A stretch of DNA of 64,000 bases from Thereva unica (Eukaryota; Arthropoda; Insecta; Diptera; Therevidae), in contig OX465281.1 of NCBI GenBank assembly GCA_949987705.1, positions 240,953,143-241,017,142 on the forward strand, written 5' to 3'. Positions 57,801 through 64,000 of this stretch are shown piece after piece; the first letter of the stretch is position 1, and each line of letters opens with the position of its first letter. The notes beneath the pieces were generated by a model. It had not been told where the DNA came from. It saw nothing but the letters and a program-made list of their open reading frames with translations, and did no database searches. Position numbers and translations under genes: made by a program.

Positions 57801-59320
57801 CTCCTTTTAAAGAAATCGATTTAGATGAAAACTTTAAGAAAACTAATTGGTCTACTCTTGATATGGTAACTGATTAGACAAGTATGATTAAAGTACATTA
57901 TAACGTAATTAATGAGTTTATATTAAGGTAAGAAGAGCCGAAGACTTTTACTCATCAATGGGTCTCAACTTAATGACAAGCAAATTTTGGACAAACTCTA
58001 AATTTGAAAAAACCCCAAACACTACAAAATGTCATGGCAGTGCAGCAAATATGTTCGACAACGACGATTACAGGTAATGAAGAAAAACACTCTTTAATTT
58101 ATTTACTACACGAAAACTTATAATTTCCAGAATGATTGTTTGTGCAGAAAAAAGTTTAGATGATTTTTACGTGATCGTACACGAAATGGGACACATTCAG
58201 TACTATATGCATCTCAACCACTTACCAGCTTTGTATCAAGATGCTGCTAATTCGGCCTTTGGTGAAGCTCTGGGTGACACAGTATTTCTAGCGATGATGA
58301 CACCCCAACATTTAAATCGATTAAGACTGCTGCCGGATAAATATCTTTTCATTGAGAAACTACCAAAATTCAAAGAAAATGAAATTAGAGTTGTTCACGA
58401 AACAGTTGTTCCTAAGGAATTTATGCAGTCCCCAACGACGGCTGAGATCCAAAAGGACAAGCGAAAAACTTTGAAGAATCATAAGAAAACTGAAAAGAAT
58501 GACTATTTGGAGAAACTTACAATTTTGGGACAACCACTCCGGGAGTTTACTGAAATGAACGATCGAATGCAAAATTACGTCAATTTCAAAGAAAATAACG
58601 ATCACTCCCTCAACGCGTTCGATCTAACTCTTCTGCTGCGAATGGCTCTATCGAAAATTCCACAAATACCCTTCGAGTATCTTCTAGATGTTTTCCGTTG
58701 GGATTTGTTTAGTGAAAAGATTCCATTCGAAAATGCGAATGACCACTTCTGGAAGCTGAGTACTGAAGAGCAGGGTATTCACCCGCCTGATTGGAAGAAC
58801 AGACACAATCTATTCGACGCTGCTGCCAAATTTCACGTGGCCGATAATACTCCTTATGTAAGGTGATTTATTTCAAACGCAAGCTAATAAAAACTCTCTA
58901 TCAAGAAAAACAGATTTACTAATACCAAAAAAAATATTTCGCAGATATTTTCTTGCTAGTTTTCTTCAAGCTCAAATCTTTAAAGGATTATGCGAAAAAA
59001 CGCTTTTCGGACGCTTCAATACCGGAAAGCAAATTCCAATGCCGCTTCATCGTTGCGACATCTATGGGTCAAAACGAGCAGGAAATATACTGAAGTTAGT
59101 ACTATTTACATTTTTGTGAAATTCATCAATATTTTAACATTTGAAAATAAATTGTAGAAAGGCGCTAAAAATGGGATCATCTACACACTGGTCAGAAGTC
59201 TTGTACGTTTTAACTGGGCAACGAGAAATATCTGTTGAGCCACTGCTGGAGTATTACCAGCCTTTGATACAGTGGTTGAAGAAGTTGGCTATAGAATATG
59301 ATATGCCTATTGGATGGTGA
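45898..59320 (+). CDS. M2-family peptidase (angiotensin-converting-enzyme-like)
   Basis: This secreted zinc dipeptidyl carboxypeptidase belongs to the insect Ance group. Nine GT-AG exons total 2364 bases (787 codons plus TGA): 45898-45970, 50829-51111, 55557-55730, 55785-56317, 57756-57865, 57928-58073, 58131-58862, 58945-59094 and 59158-59320. Exon 1 encodes a signal peptide (MAKFLCLFCILYL..SNA) and ends in phase 1; exon 2 supplies the other two bases. Exon 2 has no in-frame ATG of its own. Zinc ligands are His457, His461 (HEMGH) and Glu485, with catalytic Glu458. His427, Lys673, His675, Tyr682, Arg684 and Tyr685 fall where human testis ACE has His353, Lys511, His513, Tyr520, Arg522 and Tyr523. 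Between Glu485 and Lys673 it is about 88 residues longer than usual, a Lys/Glu-rich insertion around 505-590. There is no C-terminal membrane helix. Which fly Ance paralogue it matches is not decided. The exon 1 link is inferred from phase and signal peptide. Confidence 0.88.
46371..46605 (-). repeat. RTE LINE C-terminal fragment (M2 intron 1)
   Basis: This is related base for base in long blocks to 28575-28800: 'ctcctttaatccctcatg', 'gttgttgcgg', 'agggttctcct' and 'gccaagggcctg'. In that copy these encode the RTE RT terminus. The reading frame is not preserved here. Confidence 0.65.
46690..46765 (+). repeat. Decayed tRNA-derived SINE head
   Basis: 'gcctcggtagcctaaaagtt' and 'gcaccggactattatcc' align with the SINE heads at 25363 and 43607. 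Box B is lost. Confidence 0.4.
47740..48265 (-). pseudogene. mariner-type transposase remnant (M2 intron 1)
   Basis: Broken minus-strand frames read SGNLDFKNRSGRPIAENVYE, then SDDIGMALGIDHNTV. These are the linker and second helix-turn-helix of a mariner transposase (G-x-F-D-x-x-x-x-x-x-S-G-R-P, then I-A-x-x-L-G-I-D-H-x-T-V). Farther along, KWVTYCNRN is followed by LLQALAKTGLTTKKEE, which resembles the catalytic-core D-E-K-W block. Stops and frameshifts are many. It is inactive. Confidence 0.6.
48505..48660 (+). repeat. LINE 3'-region fragment, repeat family A
   Basis: 'gcctccacggcaacatttct', 'ccgcaacacaaga-ttgcccgctcgtctca', 'cagtcagtatt' and 'aaggttcaccac' match 60055-60255 in order. In the longer copy they lie in the C-terminal RT region. 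Confidence 0.6.
49436..49515 (+). repeat. tRNA-derived SINE head
   Basis: 'aggggttaaggcgcccgact', 'accatcccagagg' and a box B-like 'CCGGTTCAATTCC' align with the copies at 25363 and 43607. It lies in M2 intron 1. Confidence 0.5.
50041..50311 (-). CDS. Insect defensin-type antimicrobial peptide precursor
   Basis: The ATG at 50307 encodes an 88-residue precursor, the usual size of insect preprodefensins. MRFILLSVIFIAAIACG is a clear signal peptide. An acidic propeptide follows (FDIEKQEKDIRNIIEPG), ending near IRAR, a possible processing site. The mature part has six Cys spaced C-x12-C-x3-C-x9-C-x5-C-x1-C, exactly the insect CS-alpha-beta defensin pattern. It includes the gamma-core GFC-x5-C and a short CVCYS end. 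The base before the coding exon is the G of a good 3' splice site (tttttttag at 50312-50320, minus), so a 5' UTR intron is likely. The gene is antisense within intron 1 of the M2 peptidase, about 520 bases before its exon 2. No NF-kappa-B site was firmly recognised. Predicted action is membrane permeabilisation of bacteria, inferred from the family. Confidence 0.85.
51346..51513. mobile_element. Fold-back (long palindrome) element, M2 intron 2
   Basis: Two arms of about 75 bases face each other: 'cacacgatacgacaaaatcg' to 'gagggaggacgatgga' on the left and 'tccatcgccctctctcaccc' to 'cttgtcgtgtcgtgtgtagg' on the right. They are nearly exact reverse complements, with a spacer of about 12 bases. 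There is no ORF. Almost the whole element is arm, unlike a simple MITE with short ends. Confidence 0.75.
51500..51960 (-). pseudogene. TE-associated 'GCDTT' protein fragment
   Basis: Minus-strand frames read HILILQTMSGCDTTFALFNK, then GNLSLFQQPL, preceded in another frame by EDLDILIIISALMLVPGY. The motif S/T-G-C-D-T-T-x-A-L-F-x-K-G-K is common in repeated, poorly characterised insect ORFs. Assignment to a TE class is not secure. Stops lie between the pieces. Confidence 0.4.
52659..52826. mobile_element. MITE, about 168 bp, M2 intron 2
   Basis: The inverted ends are AAGGCCGTTTACATTCCAAT and the complement of 'ttgggatgtaaacggccctt', continuing inward with 'aaagtggaaatgcaaattgg' against 'ccaatttgcttttccacttt'. 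No ORF is present. A target duplication could not be fixed. Confidence 0.65.
53141..55154 (+). mobile_element. 5'-truncated Jockey-group LINE with open RT, M2 intron 2
   Basis: Homology to LINE ORF2 starts near 53141 in mid-protein and the frame is open to the stop at 54961. The 3' UTR ends at a short (AAATA)n run (about 55134-55152). The endonuclease is missing, so the copy was truncated on insertion and could not move by itself. The lack of stops over 600 codons indicates a recent event. It lies in the same orientation as the host gene. Confidence 0.8.
53276..54961 (+). CDS. LINE reverse transcriptase (ORF2 C-terminal part)
   Basis: The first ATG in the open frame gives 561 residues, but LINE homology extends about 40 codons upstream (AKTVGENIIRNPKKFFDFVN), so this ATG is not the true start. 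RT blocks in order are FLTPIFKSGDKHAVDNYRGI, QQHGFRKGRSTTSNL, TDFSKAFDRVDHHIL (first catalytic Asp), SGVPQGSHLGPLLFN and LFYADDLKIYS (YADD box). The post-RT part has YACQIWDP and ends KRKLISLLSSSN. All catalytic residues are intact. The endonuclease domain is absent. Confidence 0.88.
   Translation: MTNGITHSSLPQEISNMFADRFSEIFCPISSTAHTVPREYSETAVLIDNISLSPEDIMTGLIDLEVNKGHGPDCLPASFLQSHAQLILLPLHLIFNKSLSAGKFPSVWKKSFLTPIFKSGDKHAVDNYRGIAILSVIPKLFEKLICDKIAPLIVPNLNDQQHGFRKGRSTTSNLMIMISELLCGMEQGHQFDAVYTDFSKAFDRVDHHILYMKLLRFGISGPLLDWITSYLNGRTQVVRFQGFLSKEINVTSGVPQGSHLGPLLFNRFISDLSEILNDIPHLFYADDLKIYSAIRSQTDVSFLQSKLNALHDWCTSNNLLLNTRKCHVITFSRKRNKQLQNYYLNDNVLDRVDHIVDLGIVLDSKLNFNLHYDNIIARSNKLLGFIKRRAKEFDNVWVTKALFCSLVRPILEYACQIWDPIFQISNNRIESVQKKFLLFALRNLYNPSDFQNLPHYKDRLKILDLLPLSLRRKLLISCFTLDVLNNNLKVQFLSDTIKFNDTRQTRHSKLLKEYPHRTEYARNEPVNRCCITFNSYASCFSPTINKSSYKRKLISLLSSSN
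56467..56737 (-). mobile_element. Solo LTR related to the 33.9-37.0 kb Gypsy element
   Basis: On the minus strand the segment opens TGTGAAGATTTATGCGCC, then has 'atggcgccatctattaga', 'ctagaa' and 'tggtggaagc' and 'aaaagcgatga'. These appear in the same order in the LTR from 36172. No internal Gypsy sequence flanks it. The 3' boundary at 56467 is a guess from a TG..CA frame, and no target duplication was confirmed. It lies in M2 intron 4. Confidence 0.55.
57390..57641. mobile_element. Long inverted-repeat element, M2 intron 4
   Basis: The left arm has 'agtagtagagctatgcca' and 'catcggttgttgactt'. The right arm has the reverse complements 'aagtcaacaaccgatg' and 'tggcatagctatactact'. The arms span about 50 bases with scattered mismatches around a core of about 150 bases. 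No ORF is seen. Confidence 0.6.
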
Positions 59321-59346
59321 ATTACTTCAAAGAATATTGTTGTATA

Positions 59347-59352
59347 AATAAA
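59347..59352 (+). terminator. Poly(A) signal of the M2 peptidase gene
   Basis: AATAAA lies 27 bases past the TGA stop. A T-rich stretch follows from about 59370. Confidence 0.6.
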
Positions 59353-59504
59353 TGTAAAATGAGAAAATTTTAGTTAAATATTTCCTTTATTTATAATTTG
59401 CGACCACATATTTTTTTTTTTGCTTATTAAAATATATAATAGTTAAAAACAAAAATAAATGAACTGCAATTGAAGTTTATAGGATTTGCGATAAAAAAAC
59501 CATA

Positions 59505-60425
59505 ACACCACTATTGATCTGATGGCAAAACGACATTAAGCTCATTCTAGAGTGGGGAAAGAAGAATCGTGTTGAATTTAACCCCACCAAAACCAAGTAC
59601 TGTCTTATCTCCAAAAAAAAGTTCAACACCTCTCCACCCTTGAAAGTGGATGGAGTTCAACTAATGGCCGACTCATCCTTACACATCTTAGGCGTGACAT
59701 TAGCCAAAGACTTGCGATGGAATGATCACATATTCCAAATCGCTAAACAAGCATCCCAGTGCTTGGGATTTCTTAAGAGGTGCAAGTTCCTCCTCCAGCC
59801 ATCGGCCCGTGCTGTTATTTATAAATCCTACATTCGGCCTCTTCTCGAATATAACTCCCTCGTTTGGGGCGGCGCCCCAATAACCACCACCTTGGCATGG
59901 TTAAATAAGGTGCAAAAAAGGGCACTCAAGTTAATTGATGACGACACCGCCTGCTCCACCATCGACCCCTTGAGCCACCGTAGGAATGTGCAGCACTGAC
60001 AAAATTTTATCGCTACTATCATAGTGACTGTTCCTCCGAGCTAAACGCTCTCCTGCCTCCACGGCAATCTTATACCCGCAACACCAGATTAGCCCACTCG
60101 TCTCATTCCCTTCACCTGCAACTACCCCTTTCACGCACTCAACAAGATATGAATTCGTTTGTTAATAGAACAACTCGACTGTGGAATAACCTCTCGCAGT
60201 CAGTATTTCCGAGCTCCTACAACATCCAAGAACTCAAACGCAGGGTTCATCACCACCTTCTTCAATCCCCCCCCGTACCTTTTAACCCTTAACCTATACC
60301 CCCCTCATCCCTCCAACGTACTAAGCTTACTGCTAGACATTGCACCATGACGTGACAAATGACATGACGGACTAGTAGTACAAAGGGTGACTCCTGAGCT
60401 TAGCACTGCCACATAAAAAAAAAAT
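59505..60425 (+). pseudogene. 5'-truncated LINE, RT C-terminus and poly(A) (family A)
   Basis: One frame from about 59550 reads KNRVEFNPTKTKYCLIS, then LHILGVTLAKDLRWNDHIFQ, RPLLEYNSLVWGGAPITTTL and NKVQKRALKLIDDDTACSTI, the post-catalytic part of a Jockey- or CR1-like RT. A stop at 59998 breaks it, and a shifted frame continues with NRTTRLWNNLSQSVF to about 60290. The 3' UTR ends in a run of about 10 A at 60416-60425. It has no catalytic core. It is the longest copy here of the family whose ends also lie at 3985, 9760, 48505 and 63530. Confidence 0.75.
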
Positions 60426-61689
60426 CTAACGCCTTGCCTCATTCGCGCCTCGTCATGAGGAATATACCATTTAGCCTCCTTGAAGAAAAGTCATGGCTAC
60501 CCGGGATCCCGGAAAAAAGTAGCTGACAAATTTGAAAATTATATATGATATATGAGTACTAACTGCCCCGGTGTCTAAAGCTTCATATTTTTAAACGCGA
60601 GTATCGTTTTACCAATGTAGTCCCCCAACTGAGTACATACTAATCACGTCCAATGCGCCTTGACCTAGAAGTTAGAAATGCAAAAGCTCACTGGAATGAT
60701 AGTCCATTGCTAAAGTTGACTATTCTCCTTTGAGCGAGCTTACTTTCAATCTCCATTTCATGTTCTGTTGGGCGAACTCAGGCTTTATTTTTCCTGAGTT
60801 CAATATGTGAAACTTTATGGGAACTTTATTTCAGTACATCAATTTGCTCGAATTTGCGCAGTTCGTTAGGTGAACCCGGGGTATTTATATTATAGCCAGT
60901 TTCACAAGGGCCAACTAACAAAAATTGGCTGTAATCGTCCATTCCCTCATGAAATTCGATAAAGAATCGCATGGGGATTCCCAAGAGCCAACTTTCCCAA
61001 CAAACTATACGTTAGAATGCTTTTGCTTGTTGCTGTTGCCTTTAAATATTCATTCTCCCTTTTGCCACGCCTGCCTTTTCTTTTTTTCCTGGCAAAAGGG
61101 AGACAAAAAACCACAGCAACTTCACAACTGTCAAAAGTTGGTTCAAAAATTCCGTGAAGGAATTCAGAAGTTCAAAAAATCTGCCGCCCCATCGTTTCGC
61201 TTACGCTCTTCTCCACAAACGACGTTTTAAACAGATTTTTGTTGGTTGGATGTTGACCCATGTGAAACTTTCTATCTATGCACAATTTTTTATGTCATAT
61301 TCATTATTATGGTTCTATCTTAAATTTTTCGCAAATTATGGAAATTATTTCTCGCATTCAGCGTTCAAAAATGAACAGGTTGGGGGCGCAATATGACAGA
61401 GTGCACCAGGCGCAAAAACCCCAAGCGCCGGCTCTGGGTATACCTCACTTTCGTAGGGTGTTGTTCATGATCTAACTAAAGGAAAAACCCTCTTTCGACA
61501 TGTTCTTCATTTGCCACTTATGATCCTCCTGAGGAACCTTCGTTAAAATCCTTCTTTTCGCATGCCCTGAAGGAGTCTCCTTATTAAATACTTGTCGGGA
61601 AGAGTTTAAAAAGCTTAGGCTATACAGTCAGGACTTCTTAATAGCACTAATATAATATATTTAGTTTTTGTATGAAAAGCCTTTAATAA
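60426..61689. other. Intergenic, no gene seen
   Basis: Only short ORFs without domains or splice partners. Confidence 0.4.
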
Positions 61690-63440
61690 AGCTTGTCTGA
61701 GCAGACCGCATAAAGAGGCTTTCAAACCCCTTTGGTGGTCTCGCGAACTTGGAGCGCTTCGTAAGGAGTGCAGAAAGGAATTTAATTCAGGTAGACGCCG
61801 CAGCAGCGCAATCTCCTGGGGCTGCTACAAGTCAAAGCTGAATATATACAAAATGGCAATAAGGAAGGCAAAACGTACCAGGGAAGAACGAAGGGAATCG
61901 CTGACACTACTTATGGACACCCACTTCCCGAGTAGTACTATATAGTGCCGGCACAACTGCAGCGAATCCTTGGTTACATAATGCCGTGGCTGCACACAAT
62001 AGCTGCGTTCCTTTTCTGCTATTTTTTATACTTGCGTACTAGCAACTAAACTTGCTCTTATAAACGAGTAGAAAGCACTTGCAATTACGCAATTGAAATC
62101 CGCTAGGGGGAAAGCGCCCATTTCGAGTCTATTGTGAATTATTTTCACTTACGCCATTACCCACTAGATGGCTTTTATTTGTGTCGAGCTGATTTGCTCA
62201 TATAAAAACGTCCATAAATAAAACTTCAGTCGTATAATTATCAAAAATTAGTATCTTTCGTTTTTCTTTAGAAATTTGTCGCATTAATTTCCCCATTGTG
62301 TCACAAATTCTTCTTTTAAGAATTTTTTATTTGTAAAGTTTAAAGTAACGTCAAAAATTTCAAGTGAGCTTTTACTCAAATCAGAAAATTTTGCGTTCCT
62401 TTTCTGCTCTGCTCACAAGTACTAAATAGTAGAAAAGGAACGCAGCTAATGTATGCAGGATGCAAATTGCATTGCCTCCAGCTGGAAAGACGTGAGAGTG
62501 GTTTTTATACCTAAGGCAGAAAAAGCCTCTCACGCAACACCCAAGGACTTTAGGACAATTAGCCTATCATTCTTTCTTGTAAAAACTTGAGAAAGGCTAA
62601 TCGAAATATAGGCAGAGCTTATTAACCTCAAAACTCTCTAGCGCACAACACCAACATATAAAGGGCAAATCTACTGATACTGCTCTCCACTCATTGGTTT
62701 CAACCATTGAAAAATCCCTCGAGTTAAAGGAGTATACACTAGTGGCATTTCTTGACATAGAGGGAGCGTTTACCAAGGACACCATTACCTTAGCCTTGAC
62801 AGAACAGAAGATCGAGGCATCGCTGGTGTCTGTCATAAACGAAATGCTTACTGGCAGGATGGTGAGTGCGATCCTAGGCGACAGATTGATCCAAAGAGGC
62901 ACTCCGCAAGAAAGTGTACACTTTCCCCGCTCTTATAGGTCGTAACTATGAACCAGCTGTTGCGACTCATAGAGGCGGGCACCACGTCCTGGCATATGCG
63001 GATAACGTTACTATCAACCCAAAAGGCAAATTCCCTAAAGTTCTCTGTGATCTCATGGAGATGGCGTTTCAAACCATTTCAAGCTGGACTAGCCTCCCGC
63101 GGACTCTGCGTTAACCCAGTAAAAACGGAATTGGTACTCTTCACATGAAGGTATAAGAACCCTCCTGGAGAAGCTGTAAGAATCTAGACGAGGAGAAGAG
63201 TGTAAAGCACCTTCTCTGTCACTGCCCAGCTCTAAGAAAAAGGACACTTACCACTGTTGGTGAACCCTTCCTAAGTACGCTTGCGGAAACCCCGAAGACT
63301 CATTACGTCCTCGAGGTGGTTTTGCGAAGAAACGACACTTTAACATTGGGTTTAAAGTGGAATCATTATGGCTTCACAATGGGCCTATCCCTTTGGCCTA
63401 AGTGTTTGGGCTGTGCATCAGCAGCTTAGCCATATCTAAC
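61690..63440 (+). pseudogene. R1/LOA-like LINE remnant, split by a MITE
   Basis: The plus strand shows in order WWSRELGALRKECRKEFNSG and YKMAIRKAKRTREE (61730-61900), the MITE (62001-62447), VVFIPKAEKASHATPKDFRT (about 62495-62555), STDTALHSLVSTIEKSLELK and TLVAFLDIEGAFTKD (62660-62790), AYADN at about 62995 (catalytic YADD lost) and PVKTELVLFT. After a gap, CKNLDEEKSVKHLLCHCPAL lies near 63170-63230. Frames are broken at several points. The MITE interrupts the protein between two RT blocks, so it landed in an already inserted LINE. Confidence 0.75.
62001..62447 (-). mobile_element. 447-bp MITE, family C copy 2, TSD AAT
   Basis: It starts AGCTGCGTTCCTTTTCTGCT and ends with 'aaaaggaacgcagct'. 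It is flanked on both sides by AAT (61998-62000 and 62448-62450). Read in reverse it aligns along its whole length with 36449-36904, with few differences; the main one is that a short 'taaaaatta' insertion near one end of copy 1 is absent here. In the orientation of copy 1 the duplication is also ATT. Confidence 0.85.
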
Positions 63441-63529
63441 CTAACCCAACCTACAATCCACCCCGCCTTGAATACAACTTCTTTATATGGGCCGAGGCCT
63501 CGAAAACTCCCTGAGCTGGGCAAAGTGCA

Positions 63530-63770
63530 AAAACCACCGCTCATGAATAGGCAGTCAGTATTTCCGGCCTCGTTCAATAGCCACGAATTTAAAAGCAAGG
63601 TTCATCACCCTCACCTACTAGATTCCAGATTCCCTTAACCTATCCTATACCTTTCCTTCCTTCGAGCTAAGCTTACTGTTAACTTTGCTCCATGACGTAA
63701 ACGAAATGACGGATTGGTATTGCAAAGGGTGACGCCTCAGTTTAATTCTGCCACTTAAAGAATATTTTGT
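63530..63770 (+). repeat. LINE 3' end, repeat family A
   Basis: 'aataggcagtcagtatttcc', 'aaggttcatcacc', 'aagcttactgtt', 'atgacggattggtattgcaa' and 'agggtgacgcc' align with 60190-60420. The peptide MNRQSVFPASFNSHEFKSK matches the frame there. No poly(A) remains. Confidence 0.65.
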
Positions 63771-64000
63771 GGGTGTCGAGCACTAAAAGCTGCCGCCGGC
63801 CGGTCAAATTCAACCCCTAGCGTATAAAAGAAAGCCAGTGCTAATGACATCATATCTTGACAATATTCGCGCACCACCAACTTTCATGAGGATTCAAACT
63901 TTTACCCTTGAATCACGTAATCCCAAAATTGAAAGCACTTTCCCCGAAACTAAACGTGCGCGCGTCCAAAGTACGTCCATCAACAATTTTTGAATGTTAT
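63771..64000. other. Window end, no feature seen
   Basis: Short, no ORF or repeat recognised. Confidence 0.3.

Overview
The window is a piece of an insect nuclear genome, most likely a fly (Diptera). It has GT-AG introns, many of 50-100 bases beside some of 2-5 kb, four spliced multi-exon genes, a CS-alpha-beta defensin-type peptide gene, and dense debris of Jockey, RTE and R1/LOA-like LINEs, Ty3/Gypsy elements, a mariner element, tRNA-derived SINEs and MITEs. The species cannot be named from the sequence alone.

Five host genes can be supported. (1) 10694-15763, plus: Vps16 (HOPS/CORVET subunit), 13 exons, 839 codons. (2) 17022-27080, minus: a YEATS2/D12-type ATAC-complex subunit with an N-terminal YEATS domain and a C-terminal histone-fold-like segment, 6 exons, 1120 codons. 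(3) 31609-38632, minus: an unrecognised secreted, low-complexity protein, 4 exons, 959 codons. (4) 45898-59320, plus: an angiotensin-converting-enzyme-family (M2) peptidase, 9 exons, 787 codons, with a separate signal-peptide exon and a TATA/initiator promoter. (5) 50041-50311, minus: a defensin-type peptide gene lying antisense inside the 4.9-kb first intron of the M2 gene. In genes 1-4 the assembled exons join in one open frame and their summed length is divisible by three, which supports the models.

Layout. 1-1622 is the 5' part of a Jockey-type LINE (minus) with intact ORF1 overlapping ORF2. 1623-10690 is AT-rich and gene-free, with a decayed Gypsy integrase carrying a nested MITE. 10.7-27.1 kb holds Vps16 and, tail to tail with it, the YEATS gene, whose large introns are filled with LINE fragments and a SINE. 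27.1-31.6 kb is decayed RTE material plus a 132-bp tandem repeat. 31.6-38.6 kb is the secreted-protein gene, whose 4-kb intron contains a broken Gypsy element; a MITE sits in that element's LTR. 38.7-45.8 kb is TE remnants. 45.8-59.3 kb is the M2 gene with the nested defensin, a mariner remnant, a fold-back element, an open LINE reverse transcriptase and LTR debris in its introns. 59.5-64 kb is LINE fragments, one interrupted by a second copy of the same MITE.

The most interesting points are the antisense defensin nested in an M2-peptidase intron, the roughly 88-residue charged insertion in an otherwise catalytically complete M2 peptidase, and two nearly identical MITEs with matching 3-bp target duplications. 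I saw no CRISPR array, no rRNA gene and no convincing functional tRNA gene.
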